From positions 434,001-498,000 of the forward strand of contig NZ_MDGQ01000003.1 in the NCBI RefSeq assembly GCF_001747105.1: 64,000 bases of DNA. Direction: 5' to 3'. The notes below the pieces were generated by a model, which was not told the origin of the DNA, did not search any database, and saw only the letters and a list, made by a program, of their open reading frames with translations. Numbering within the stretch: the first letter of the stretch is position 1; the number at the start of each line of letters is the position of its first letter. Made by a program: the position numbers and the translations under genes. Source of the DNA: Roseivirga misakiensis (GTDB lineage: Bacteria; Bacteroidota; Bacteroidia; Cytophagales; Cyclobacteriaceae). This document shows positions 36,388 through 45,093 of the stretch, piece by piece.

Positions 36388-37380
36388 TCAATTCTGATCC
36401 GAAAATTTCTTCATTAAAAGGTTAGCAGCATTCATGGCTGGTAGCTCACCTTTCTCCACTTTTTCAATTACGTCATTTAAGACAGATTGAATCTCGCTGT
36501 TTTGATAGAAAGCCGTTTCGAGCAATTCATTGACGTTTTCCTTTAACCAATTTACTTGTTGTCGCTGGCGATTCAGCTGAAAGTAACCTGATTGCTTCAC
36601 CTGCTCTTGTTGCTCTTGGATCACCTCCCAAACGTCTTCAAGACCCGTTTTCTCTAAAGCAGAGCACAGTTTTACCTTTGGAAGCCAACCAGATTCATCC
36701 ATTGGAAAAAGATGAAGGGCATTTTGGTAATCTACCTTCGCCCTTTTAGCCACTGCTTGATTTGGACCGTCGGCCTTGTTAATCACAACCGCATCGGCCA
36801 TTTCCATAATACCTTTCTTAATACCTTGAAGTTCATCCCCAGCCCCTGCTAACATCAGGAGCAGGAAAAAATCAACCATGCCATGCACTAGCGTTTCGGA
36901 TTGACCGACTCCAACAGTTTCAATAAAAATGACATCGAAGCCAGCCGCTTCACACAAAAGCATAACGGACCTTGTTTTACTACTCACTCCACCAAGTGCT
37001 GAACCTGATGCCGATGGCCTAATAAATGCATTCGGGTTTCTAGCCAATTCTTCCATGCGAGTTTTATCACCCAATATGCTGCCCTTGGTCTTTTGACTAC
37101 TCGGGTCTATGGTGAGCACGGCGAGTTTCTTCCCTTTTTGGGTGACTAACCCTCCAAAAGATTCAATAAAAGTACTTTTTCCCACACCAGGCACACCCGT
37201 AATCCCTATACGAACTGCTTTTCCAGTATGCGGCATAATAGCCATCAACAGAGCTTCAGCTTGGCTTACATCTTCAGGCCGATGGCTTTCGCATAAGGTA
37301 ATGGCACGACTAAGAAGGATTCTATCCCCTGACAGGACGCCATCAATATAGGCTTCAGTGCTAAGTTTACTTCGCTTCAT
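36388..37380 (-). CDS. meaB: methylmalonyl-CoA mutase chaperone GTPase MeaB
   Basis: G3E-family GTPase of 330 residues that loads and protects the adenosylcobalamin of methylmalonyl-CoA mutase. The P-loop GVPGVGKST is at 62-70; VLTIDPSS, the switch-like ETVGVGQSE and the NKAD specificity motif follow in order, with the dimerisation arm at the C-terminus. It is not linked to mutA-mutB but lies in the same 64 kb. It is divergent from a rhodanese gene. Confidence 0.94.
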   Translation of the reverse strand: MKRSKLSTEAYIDGVLSGDRILLSRAITLCESHRPEDVSQAEALLMAIMPHTGKAVRIGITGVPGVGKSTFIESFGGLVTQKGKKLAVLTIDPSSQKTKGSILGDKTRMEELARNPNAFIRPSASGSALGGVSSKTRSVMLLCEAAGFDVIFIETVGVGQSETLVHGMVDFFLLLMLAGAGDELQGIKKGIMEMADAVVINKADGPNQAVAKRAKVDYQNALHLFPMDESGWLPKVKLCSALEKTGLEDVWEVIQEQQEQVKQSGYFQLNRQRQQVNWLKENVNELLETAFYQNSEIQSVLNDVIEKVEKGELPAMNAANLLMKKFSDQN

Positions 37381-37495
37381 TTACGATCAGCAAGGTAAGC
37401 ATAAATCAAATGTCAGTTACATATCGGCAAACTGGAATTATACTTCTCACAAACAATTCCATCTCAAAGATGTAGTAACTTTGACTACCAGTAAT

Positions 37496-37978
37496 ATGAA
37501 ACGAGGAAAGTACCTTTTGATTAGCCTAGTGCTCTTAATTGCACTTTTTTTATTTCAAGTTTATCATCGAGGGGTCTATACTATTTTTAATATGGAAAAG
37601 GTGAAAAGAATTCAACCGAAAGAGGCCTTGAGTTTACTCAAAGACAATCCGATTACAATTCTTGACGTAAGAGATGAAATTGAATACACTGTCAGTCATT
37701 TAAAAGGTGCTGTTCGATATGAAGAAGGTATGCTTGACGACTTGGAGAAAAATCAACCGATTCTGGTGTACTGCACGGTTTCTTTAAGGAGTAATAAATT
37801 GGCGAAAAGGCTACAAAAACAAGGCTTTAATCAGATTTACGAACTAAAAAACGGACTAATCGGTTGGTCTAATGCCAATATGCCGATGGTTGACACCCAA
37901 AACTCGAATACCGACGAGGTACATGTTTACAATCGCTTCTTTGGCACATTTCTAAAAAAAGGTACAGCAGTTTATTAA
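37496..37978 (+). CDS. membrane-anchored rhodanese-like protein
   Basis: 160 residues: an N-terminal TM anchor (about 6-22) and one rhodanese domain (about 35-130) with active-site Cys93 and Arg98 in the loop CTVSLR. It probably transfers or traps persulfide sulfur. The residues after the loop (RSNKLAKRL) are family typical. I start at the ATG before MKRGKY; a longer frame upstream reads through meaB's promoter region and is not convincing. A TAACTTTG box 12 nt before the start fits a -7 element. It is followed after 2 nt by a DUF2064 gene. Confidence 0.82.
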   Translation: MKRGKYLLISLVLLIALFLFQVYHRGVYTIFNMEKVKRIQPKEALSLLKDNPITILDVRDEIEYTVSHLKGAVRYEEGMLDDLEKNQPILVYCTVSLRSNKLAKRLQKQGFNQIYELKNGLIGWSNANMPMVDTQNSNTDEVHVYNRFFGTFLKKGTAVY

Positions 37979-37980
37979 CC

Positions 37981-38592
37981 ATGTCGAAAGAGTTACTCAT
38001 TGTATTTGTAAAAAACCCTCAATTAGGTAAGGCCAAAACACGACTTGCAGCAACTGTTGGGAAAGAAAAGGCGCTCGCAGTTTATGAACTTCTGCTGGCC
38101 AAGACGAAAGAAGAAACCGCCAACCTATCGGTAGACAAGATTGTCTACTATGCCGATTTCATAGATGAAAATGACCTTTGGGACAACGATCGCTATAAGA
38201 AAGGCTTACAAACGGATGGTGACCTAGGAAAGAAAATCTCGAGTGTATTTCAAAGCGCTTTCGATACTGGTTATGAAAGAATCTGCATTATTGGGAGTGA
38301 TTGCTATGACCTGACGCAAAATCATTTGGAAACAGCATTTGAAGCACTTCAAAAGCATGAGGCAGTCATAGGACTCGCGGAAGATGGCGGATACTATCTG
38401 CTCGGAATCTCAACGATGAATAAACAGCTTTTCGAAAACAAAAATTGGAGCACCGAAACTGTAGCTTCAGATACCATCGAGGATTTCAAATCCCTAGGTA
38501 TGACTTTTCAAGAATTACCTACGCTCAACGATATAGATACCGAAGCCGACTTAGGCCCTTGGGCCGATCATATTTTAACTGCAAATGCTTAA
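37981..38592 (+). CDS. DUF2064 / TIGR04282-type nucleotidyl- or glycosyltransferase-like protein
   Basis: 203-residue GT-A-fold protein. The nucleotide motif FVKNPQLGKAKTRL is at the N-terminus, the metal motif IGSDCYDL near residue 105, and GLAEDGGYYLLG follows. The family includes an enzyme proposed for arsenosugar synthesis, but most members are uncharacterised. The gene is tightly packed between a rhodanese gene (2 nt) and a lipoprotein gene, probably one operon. No arsenic genes are visible here, so the arsenosugar label should not be assumed. Confidence 0.8.
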   Translation: MSKELLIVFVKNPQLGKAKTRLAATVGKEKALAVYELLLAKTKEETANLSVDKIVYYADFIDENDLWDNDRYKKGLQTDGDLGKKISSVFQSAFDTGYERICIIGSDCYDLTQNHLETAFEALQKHEAVIGLAEDGGYYLLGISTMNKQLFENKNWSTETVASDTIEDFKSLGMTFQELPTLNDIDTEADLGPWADHILTANA

Positions 38593-38596
38593 GATC

Positions 38597-39430
38597 ATGA
38601 AGAAATTAATTCCATTGGTTCTTTTTACAATTCTAGTGGCTTGTGAAGGTCAGCCTTCGGCTACCGATGAAATCAATTATGCCAATAGTGAGCAGTTCAA
38701 TCATAATTGGGCAATGGATAAGATTTGGGAAGATGGACAGGCCGAAGTCGCTCATTACGATGCTGAAATGGTTGTTTATGGCAGGATTAGGAAATTTGAC
38801 AATGTCTACATCACCGTAAAGGAGGAATTTAATAAAGACTTTAACGTAAAAACTAACGACTACGAAAGAGACGATCTTTTTAGTGTGATGAAGGTTAATA
38901 TGTTTGCAAGATTTGAAACGGAAAACTATCCATATCACTTTTTGACCAGTCTCTTTTTTAAGCGAGAAAAACCCGAACAACTTCATAAAATGACTCATAC
39001 GGGTCAGGAATGGTGTGGTAATACCTTTAAACAGTTTGAACTGACTTCATCAGGTTACGAGTATGACTATAACAGTTATTTCGATGGCTATGGAGACGGA
39101 AGAATGGCCATAGAAGGGACTGACCTACTTTGGGAGGATCAGCTTCCCTATGTATTAAGGTCGCTGAACTTTGAAGATGGTCTCCAGTTTGAAAAAAAGG
39201 TAGTCGATGGGCAAGTAAATACTAAAACTAGAAAACCAACGATTTACCAAGCCCAATTCGACATAAGCGATCAAGACAGCGTTTGGCATGTACAAGTAGC
39301 ATTGGATGACGAGAAGGTCAACACTTATACTTTTCAGAAACTCTACCCGAATTTACTGATGAGTCAAAAAACATGGTACGGCTACAACCTCAAACTATCA
39401 TCGGTGAGCAGATATCAGTATTGGCGATAG
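38597..39430 (+). CDS. lipoprotein of unknown function (family often mislabelled septum inhibitor Maf)
   Basis: 277-residue lipoprotein with lipobox LVAC (Cys16). The mature part contains WEDGQAEVAHYDAEMVVYGRI and HTGQEWCGNTFKQF, patterns of a Bacteroidota family sometimes annotated as septum formation inhibitor Maf. It has no Maf nucleotide-pyrophosphatase motifs, so that name is wrong. The fold is beta-rich. An ATG 12 nt upstream, inside the preceding gene's end, is an alternative start. Function unknown; third gene of the rhodanese-DUF2064 unit. Confidence 0.75.
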   Translation: MKKLIPLVLFTILVACEGQPSATDEINYANSEQFNHNWAMDKIWEDGQAEVAHYDAEMVVYGRIRKFDNVYITVKEEFNKDFNVKTNDYERDDLFSVMKVNMFARFETENYPYHFLTSLFFKREKPEQLHKMTHTGQEWCGNTFKQFELTSSGYEYDYNSYFDGYGDGRMAIEGTDLLWEDQLPYVLRSLNFEDGLQFEKKVVDGQVNTKTRKPTIYQAQFDISDQDSVWHVQVALDDEKVNTYTFQKLYPNLLMSQKTWYGYNLKLSSVSRYQYWR

Positions 39431-39499
39431 ATTAATTCCAAAAGATCATACCATCCTGCACTGAGAGTCATTAATTTAGTCTATCTAATCACTCAGCTT

Positions 39500-40327
39500 A
39501 TGGCTAACCTAAAAATCAGCGACCTCTGGATATACCCCATTAAGTCATTAGCGGGCATACAATTAACCAAAGCGACAGTAGAAAGGCGCGGCCTACAATA
39601 TGATCGTCGGTGGGTATTGGTCGATGAAAACGGCGTCTTTGTGAACCAGCGAGACTATCCTGAAATGAATTTTCTACAGCCTATTATCAACGAAAGTTCA
39701 ATCACTATCAAGTATAAACAGGGTGAAAAAGAGTCATTGACTTTTAGCCTTTCTGAGCCAGATACTGACCCGGTAAAAGTTACAGTCTGGGATGATGTGT
39801 GTACCGGAACCCCAGTTGACGCGTCTGCGGATGCCTGGTTTAGTGAATTTCTGGGAAAACCTGTTCGACTTTTATATATGCACAAAGATGGTATCCGACC
39901 AGCCGACCCACGATATGCAATCAGTGATGCAGATGAAGTGAGTTATGCCGATGGCTACCCAATTTTAATGATTAGCGAAGCTTCATTGGCTTTACTGAAT
40001 AGTAAGACCGAAGAAAACATCCCAATGAATCGGTTTAGAGCCAACATCATCATCTCTGGTGCAGATGCGCACCAAGAAGATTCACTTCATAAAATAGAGA
40101 TAGATGGTGTAAAACTGTTTGGTGTAAAACCATGCGCAAGATGCGTCATGACCACCATTGATATTGATACTGGTTTGAAAGGAAAAGAGCCTCTTAAAAC
40201 GCTTTCTACTTACCGAAAAGTAGGGCATAAAATTCTCTTTGGCGAAAACTTCATTCCCGCTTCAGAGGGATCGATCGAAATAGGGCAAGAAATCATTGTT
40301 CACTCCACGAAAAAGACGGCACTGTAG
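39500..40327 (+). CDS. MOSC domain protein (YcbX/mARC-like)
   Basis: 275-residue cytosolic molybdenum-cofactor enzyme family member. The MOSC N-terminal beta-barrel (IYPIKSLAGI, residues 11-20) is followed by the MOSC domain with NRFR (177-180) and PCARC with Cys212/Cys215, where Cys215 aligns with the Mo-ligating cysteine. It has no C-terminal 2Fe-2S domain, unlike E. coli YcbX, so it would need a separate reductase. Likely activity is reduction of N-hydroxylated compounds, by family. Monocistronic. Confidence 0.88.
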   Translation: MANLKISDLWIYPIKSLAGIQLTKATVERRGLQYDRRWVLVDENGVFVNQRDYPEMNFLQPIINESSITIKYKQGEKESLTFSLSEPDTDPVKVTVWDDVCTGTPVDASADAWFSEFLGKPVRLLYMHKDGIRPADPRYAISDADEVSYADGYPILMISEASLALLNSKTEENIPMNRFRANIIISGADAHQEDSLHKIEIDGVKLFGVKPCARCVMTTIDIDTGLKGKEPLKTLSTYRKVGHKILFGENFIPASEGSIEIGQEIIVHSTKKTAL

Positions 40328-40516
40328 TAATACGCTTTTGCCCAAAGTACTTTTAGCATTACCGAGTCGTCGATAAAACGATAAAAACGACCTACCGAGA
40401 GTGTAAAATTTGGGACAGAATTTTGTAGTCCCCTCAAACCATTTCTCTAAACACCTGATTAACCAAAATAAGCACTCTACTTATACAATTAGTGCATATC
40501 TTTGCGCTAGCAAGTT

Positions 40517-41059
40517 ATGGCTGACTTATATATCAAATCACTCCATATTATCTTCATTGTCACCTGGTTTGCTGGGCTTTTTTACATCGTAAGGCTCTTT
40601 ATCTATCAAAGGGAAGCACTGGATAAGCCCGAACCCGATAGAACTATACTTGGGGATCAATTGAAGCTTATGGCGAACAGGCTATGGTTCATCATTGCAT
40701 GGCCATCGGCTATCTTAACCTTGATTTTTGGTGGAACCATGATCTACCAGTACCCTGCTATGCTGCAACTTCCATTTATGCATGTCAAACTTACTTTTGT
40801 GGTGGCTTTATACATCTACCACTTTCTTTGCCATAGGCTCTACAAGCAGCTTCAAAATGATGTCAAGCGCTATACATCGAATCAACTAAGAATTTGGAAT
40901 GAATTATCATCACTTATCTTGATTTCAGTCGTTTTTATCATAGTCCTTAAAAATGAATTCGATTGGGTAAAAGGGACAGTTGGCTTCTTCCTAGTGGCGA
41001 TAGCTTTAATGATCGGGATAAGAATTTACAAACGCATAAGAAGTAAAAAAGAAGGATAA
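40517..41059 (+). CDS. HemJ/CopD-like membrane protein
   Basis: 180-residue inner-membrane protein with four to five TM helices. The first helix carries His10 in KSLHIIF and TWFAGLFYIVRLFIY, and the third the pattern HVKLTFV; these are typical for HemJ-type protoporphyrinogen IX oxidases of the UPF0093/CopD group. It is the first gene of a tight operon with SCO1 and cytochrome c genes, which suits haem supply or copper handling for a respiratory oxidase. A TATCTTTG box 12 nt before the ATG fits a -7 element. I favour HemJ but CopD cannot be excluded. Confidence 0.78.
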   Translation: MADLYIKSLHIIFIVTWFAGLFYIVRLFIYQREALDKPEPDRTILGDQLKLMANRLWFIIAWPSAILTLIFGGTMIYQYPAMLQLPFMHVKLTFVVALYIYHFLCHRLYKQLQNDVKRYTSNQLRIWNELSSLILISVVFIIVLKNEFDWVKGTVGFFLVAIALMIGIRIYKRIRSKKEG

Positions 41060-41062
41060 GAA

Positions 41063-41707
41063 ATGTTGAAGCGAGGTTTACAAATTGTAATGGCATTGGT
41101 ACTGATCGGTAGTACTATTTCTTGTGATTCTGGTAGTACTCAGAAACTACCTGTTCTAGGCCTAACGGATTACAAAGAAGTGAATGGTAAACTGGATACG
41201 GTTTATCATACCATACCTGATTTCTCATTTACAGATCAGGACAGTCTCAATGTAACACCCGCAACTTTTGAAGGTAAAATCTACGTGGCCGATTTCTTTT
41301 TTGGCACGTGCCCAACCATTTGCCCAATTATGAAGCAACAAATGCTCAGGGTTTACGAAGAGTTTAAGGACAACCCAAACTTCGGCATACTATCTCATAC
41401 GATAGACCCAGCGCATGATACCGTTGCTTATTTGAAAGATTTCTCCATGAGATTGGGTATTCCGGATAGCAAGGTTTGGAAATTCGTTACCGGAGACCAA
41501 GACGAGATTTACGAGATTGGAAGCGAAAAGGGGTATTTGGTTCCTGTAGGTGAAGATGCAGATGCACCGGGAGGATTTATTCACAGTGGCGCTTTCATTT
41601 TAGTCGATCAAGAAAGAAGAATTAGAGGGATATATGATGGGACTAAACCAATAGAGGTTAGTGCGCTTATTAATGATATCCCTAGATTGTTAGCCGAATA
41701 TGAGTAG
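41063..41707 (+). CDS. SCO1/SenC copper-chaperone family lipoprotein
   Basis: 214-residue thioredoxin-fold protein that delivers copper to the CuA site of cytochrome oxidase. The N-terminal signal ends in TISC (Cys21), a near-lipobox. Copper ligands are Cys83 and Cys87 in GTCPTICP and His174 in GGFIHSGAF. It starts 3 nt after the HemJ-like gene and overlaps the cytochrome c gene by 8 nt. It is exported and acts on the periplasmic side. Confidence 0.92.
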   Translation: MLKRGLQIVMALVLIGSTISCDSGSTQKLPVLGLTDYKEVNGKLDTVYHTIPDFSFTDQDSLNVTPATFEGKIYVADFFFGTCPTICPIMKQQMLRVYEEFKDNPNFGILSHTIDPAHDTVAYLKDFSMRLGIPDSKVWKFVTGDQDEIYEIGSEKGYLVPVGEDADAPGGFIHSGAFILVDQERRIRGIYDGTKPIEVSALINDIPRLLAEYE

Positions 41708-42176
41708 GTCTATACTATCCTTATCAAAGCTTCAGACGCTGATCGTTTGTGTAACAGCGACGATTGTATTCAGCTGTGGTGGAAGTAGTGAAAAGAGCGA
41801 TAATCAGAACGTTCAGGAACGCCTTACTCGTGAAGAGTTAAAACTATTTGCTGTTGGACAGCAGCTTTACACACGATATTGTATAAATTGTCATATGGAA
41901 AATGGTCAGGGGCTTGGCAAGCTAATCCCTCCGCTAAAAGGCTCTGACTATTTACTCAATAATATCCTGGCCACTTCAAGAATCATTAAGTATGGAATGA
42001 AAGGGCCGATTATGGTTAACGGACAAGAGTATAACCAGCCCATGCCGGGCAACCCTAGTCTTACTCCTTTCGAAATACTACAACTTCAAGTTTACATCTC
42101 TAATGCATGGGGAAATGAAGCTGAGGTTTTGTCCTTGGAGGAAGTAAAAGACTATCTCGAATCCAATAAACCATGA
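41700..42176 (+). CDS. c-type cytochrome lipoprotein
   Basis: 158-residue exported monohaem cytochrome c. A lipobox-like VFSC (Cys26) suggests lipid anchoring. The haem motif is CINCH (61-65), with the probable axial Met115 in QPMPGN. IPPLKGSDYL after the haem site is typical of small class I cytochromes that shuttle electrons to oxidases. The overlap with SCO1 points to a role in the same respiratory branch. Confidence 0.9.
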   Translation: MSRSILSLSKLQTLIVCVTATIVFSCGGSSEKSDNQNVQERLTREELKLFAVGQQLYTRYCINCHMENGQGLGKLIPPLKGSDYLLNNILATSRIIKYGMKGPIMVNGQEYNQPMPGNPSLTPFEILQLQVYISNAWGNEAEVLSLEEVKDYLESNKP

Positions 42177-42179
42177 TCA

Positions 42180-42938
42180 ATGCATCAAAAACTATTTTTT
42201 TCATTACTCTTAGGCATACTAATTAACTTTTCGGCTGTAGGTCAAAGACAAAAAATTGACACAGCATTTTTAGATATAGAAGGAGTACAAGTTGATCGTT
42301 CTCAAGAATTCCTCACCTATGAAGTTAGATCGCTTGACAAGAAAAAGCGTGTCGTTGGCCTAGTTAAAAAGTATGCTAAAAACGGTAGACTCCTAGAAAC
42401 ATTCACCTACAAGAGAGGGATAAAAGAAGGTCTTTATCAGCGATTCCATAGAAATGGAGACTTAATGATAAATGGTGAATACAAGAATGGAAACCAAGTG
42501 GGTTTTTGGGCTTTTTATGATCAGAATAAATGCATTACTAAACTAGTAGAGTATAATGATGCAGGAAAACTACTTCAAACAAGGGACAACATATTCTCAC
42601 AAAATAATGAGAAGGATTCAATCAACGGTGTGAAAATAGTATTTGAAACCAAACCGGAGTTTCCTGGCGGAATGGACAATTGGAATGCGCACCTCAGAAG
42701 ACACCTAAAGTTCCCCACTGCAGCCAAGAGATACGGAGGTGGGGAAGTAGTCCTTTCATTTGTTGTTTTGGCGGATGGACGAATCGTACTCCCAAAGGCC
42801 ATCTCTAGTACTCATCCAAGCCTAACTAAAGAAGGTATTAGAGTCATTAATCTGTCACCTAGATGGATTCCAGCTAAGCTTGATGGCAAGCCAGTGGACG
42901 GGACAATGAATTTGAGAATTGTATTTAGATCAAGCTAA
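42180..42938 (+). CDS. periplasmic YwqK-repeat protein with C-terminal TonB domain
   Basis: 252 residues. A signal peptide (about 1-22, ending AVGQ) is followed by YwqK/MORN-like repeats (about 65-125: NGRLLETFTYKRG, NGDLMINGEYKNG) and a TonB C-terminal domain (about 155-252: FPGGMDNWNAHL, GGEVVLSFVV, GRIV). Classic TonB proteins have an uncleaved TM anchor and Pro-rich spacer; both are missing. It starts 3 nt after the cytochrome c stop, so it is fourth in that operon. It may act as a periplasmic adaptor; the real role is unknown. Confidence 0.75.
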   Translation: MHQKLFFSLLLGILINFSAVGQRQKIDTAFLDIEGVQVDRSQEFLTYEVRSLDKKKRVVGLVKKYAKNGRLLETFTYKRGIKEGLYQRFHRNGDLMINGEYKNGNQVGFWAFYDQNKCITKLVEYNDAGKLLQTRDNIFSQNNEKDSINGVKIVFETKPEFPGGMDNWNAHLRRHLKFPTAAKRYGGGEVVLSFVVLADGRIVLPKAISSTHPSLTKEGIRVINLSPRWIPAKLDGKPVDGTMNLRIVFRSS

Positions 42939-42941
42939 AGC

Positions 42942-43352
42942 CTACTTCAGAACTTCCTTGGCTTCGTCAATGGACGAGTTAATATCATCTTTAACCTTAG
43001 TCACGCGCTTCATTTCAGCGGCAAAATAGGCTTTTTGCTCGTCGACTGTAGATTCACCGTTTACATGTTTGGCAGAAGTTTTTGACCAGTCATTCATCCA
43101 AGTCATCATACCTTTTCTAGCGTCGTCTAATTGCATAGCTAGATCTCTTAATGATTCAACTTTACTACTATCTCCCTCTATCTCTGACACCTTATTCAAC
43201 ACTTGTTTTCTAAGGTTCATCACCTCACCCAACTTGGGCATGACTTCATCATGAACATCAATTACCTTGTCACGCTCAGCAAGTCTATCATATCCATCAC
43301 CGCATGAAACGACGAATAGTGTAATCAGGAATAATGCGAAAATCTTCTTCAT
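42942..43352 (-). CDS. helical lipoprotein of the so-called viral A-type inclusion protein group
   Basis: 136-residue lipoprotein, lipobox VVSC (Cys17). The mature part is almost all helix, beginning VIDVHDEVMPKLGEV, with a later DDARKGMMTWMNDW. Both patterns recur in a Bacteroidota family often called viral A-type inclusion protein, a name without functional meaning. Charged residues and a conserved HDE suggest a small helical bundle. It is the last gene of the ABC-DUF3299 operon (18 nt after DUF3299). Function unknown; possibly a periplasmic metal or substrate binder. Confidence 0.7.
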   Translation of the reverse strand: MKKIFALFLITLFVVSCGDGYDRLAERDKVIDVHDEVMPKLGEVMNLRKQVLNKVSEIEGDSSKVESLRDLAMQLDDARKGMMTWMNDWSKTSAKHVNGESTVDEQKAYFAAEMKRVTKVKDDINSSIDEAKEVLK

Positions 43353-43370
43353 GTTTCTTATTTCCAAAAT

Positions 43371-43832
43371 CTAGTAGCTAGTGTCAGCCAAACCAACGAA
43401 AACGCCTTCGACTAGTTGATACATTAGCTTATCGGGATTGTCGGAATTAAGTTTCAGTTTACCTCTGATTTTTACACGTTTTGTGGTGTATTTAATTTTC
43501 TCCTTCATCGATATCTCCATGACGGTTTCTGGTCCACCTGATCCACAGAAAAAGCACTCGCTGATTGGCAAGGAAGATAGAATCAGTTCTGTAGGTTTAA
43601 ACATACCATCGAATGGAATGATAAAACCATCAATCTCCACTAATTGATCGGCAACTCCTTTAATACTTTCTCCAAAAACAGGCACAAAGACATCGCCGTA
43701 CTCGTCTTTCTTGATATCGTAGCTTACATCGGCTAAGGTTTTCCAAAGCTTAGCGCCTTTCATTTTCACATCTTGTGCCATACTCGGCAGTGCGAAAATT
43801 GAAATGATCAATACTATTAAAATTCTTTTCAT
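43371..43832 (-). CDS. exported DUF3299 protein, paralogue A
   Basis: 153 residues with a signal peptide ending SMAQ (about 20). The small beta-rich domain contains IDGFIIPFDG and the invariant-looking CFFCGSGGPET (Cys93, Cys96). The CxxC pair could bind a metal or be redox active. It starts 10 nt after the His-rich permease stop. I recall DUF3299 genes next to similar ABC pairs in Gammaproteobacteria linked to zinc, but this memory is not checked. Function unproven. A longer frame upstream only overlaps the permease 3' end and is not used. Confidence 0.8.
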   Translation of the reverse strand: MKRILIVLIISIFALPSMAQDVKMKGAKLWKTLADVSYDIKKDEYGDVFVPVFGESIKGVADQLVEIDGFIIPFDGMFKPTELILSSLPISECFFCGSGGPETVMEISMKEKIKYTTKRVKIRGKLKLNSDNPDKLMYQLVEGVFVGLADTSY

Positions 43833-43842
43833 GTCTAAAATT

Positions 43843-45093
43843 TTATTCTTCGGCAAGCACCTTAGAGATATCCGTTTTATACGCATTAAACGCGGGAATA
43901 AGCGAAGCAACAACCCCGATACCCACACTTATAAGTAAAACATACAGTTCTTGGTTCACAAAGATTAAACCTGTAATGCCAATATCGTCTGATTTCTCAT
44001 ACGAATTGGCCAGTACCTCCATTAACCCATGACCTAAAACCATGCCTAAAAGGCCACCAATAATGGTGATGATAATACCCTCTATAACCACATGGACAAA
44101 AAGCTTACTTCTGGCAGCGCCCAACGAACGCATAATGGCCAAATCGTACTTTCGATCTTTTAAGGCATTATATAATGAGATGAAAATGCTCAAACCTGCG
44201 ATAACTATAATGATGTACGCAAAACTTCTGAGCATATCCACACCGATACCTAACAGTGAAAAAAGCCGCTGTGTTTCAAACGCTGGTGATGCTGCTTGCA
44301 TATTGGTGTTCGCATTAATATACCTTGGCATTTGTACTGCCCCCATCGGTGAGCGATACTTTATCAACATGGACGTAATTTCCGCATTGGTATCTCCATC
44401 AGGTAAGCCCGTTTCCCAAGCACTCCCCTCCTCCACTTCGTGGTCGTGATCATGGTCGTGCTCCTCGTCTGATGCTTCATGATCATGAACTGCCCAGACA
44501 CTTTCAATATTGGTGAGAATAAGATTGTCAAGTACGCTTCCACTCTTTTTCAAAACACCCACCACACGGTAAGACTGCTCTTCATGCTCTAAATCGGCAA
44601 CAGATAAACCATGAGCTCCAAAAAACTCTGCCCCCTCCTTTAAATTCAGCTTCTCAGATACATTGGCACCCAAAACGACATCTAAGTTATTTTTCCAAAG
44701 TACCCCTGAGCCAATTTCTCCGCTGTACAGTTTTACATAATCATGATTAGTACCAACAATTCTAAAGCCTCCATAATTATCGCCCAAGGCTAAAGGAATG
44801 GCTGATTTGACCAATCGGTTTCTGGTTAGGTTCTTAGCCTCGTCTAGTTTGATGTTGCCCGTTGGAAAATCTATATGGTAAACATTGGCCAAAATCAATT
44901 GTAAGGGGCTTCCTTTGGCTCCTACAACCAGGTCTATACCTCTTTTATTCTTTGATAAGTTTTCTTCTAGTTGACTGCTTAATAAAATCAGTACCAGAAT
45001 AATCGCAATTCCCAAACTCATTAAAAGCACATTCAGCAGTGTGTTTAAGGGCTTTGCTTTAATGTAGCTCCAACTTAACGATATCAGATTCAT
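43843..45093 (-). CDS. FtsX-type ABC permease with histidine-rich periplasmic insertion
   Basis: 416-residue MacB/LolC-type permease: TM1 (about 17-40), a periplasmic MacB_PCD domain (about 41-285), then three TM helices (about 287-310, 335-360, 388-408). Inside the periplasmic domain residues 203-218 carry six His (203, 205, 212, 214, 216, 218) alternating with Asp/Glu, a likely metal-binding loop rarely expected in lipoprotein exporters. It overlaps the ATPase gene by ATGA. The transporter may move lipoproteins or a metal-related substrate; zinc is my inference from the His loop and the DUF3299 neighbour. Confidence 0.85.
   Translation of the reverse strand: MNLISLSWSYIKAKPLNTLLNVLLMSLGIAIILVLILLSSQLEENLSKNKRGIDLVVGAKGSPLQLILANVYHIDFPTGNIKLDEAKNLTRNRLVKSAIPLALGDNYGGFRIVGTNHDYVKLYSGEIGSGVLWKNNLDVVLGANVSEKLNLKEGAEFFGAHGLSVADLEHEEQSYRVVGVLKKSGSVLDNLILTNIESVWAVHDHEASDEEHDHDHDHEVEEGSAWETGLPDGDTNAEITSMLIKYRSPMGAVQMPRYINANTNMQAASPAFETQRLFSLLGIGVDMLRSFAYIIIVIAGLSIFISLYNALKDRKYDLAIMRSLGAARSKLFVHVVIEGIIITIIGGLLGMVLGHGLMEVLANSYEKSDDIGITGLIFVNQELYVLLISVGIGVVASLIPAFNAYKTDISKVLAEE

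Noticed and set aside
37358-37495. 46-codon extension of the rhodanese protein
   Set aside because: The extension is polar and precedes the clear TM anchor; it overlaps the meaB start region and lacks family support.
38597-39430. Septum-formation inhibitor Maf annotation for the lipoprotein
   Set aside because: It has a lipobox and beta-rich mature part and no Maf nucleotide-pyrophosphatase motifs.
43833-43928. N-terminal extension of DUF3299 paralogue A
   Set aside because: It overlaps the end of the permease gene, and the normal signal peptide starts at the later ATG.
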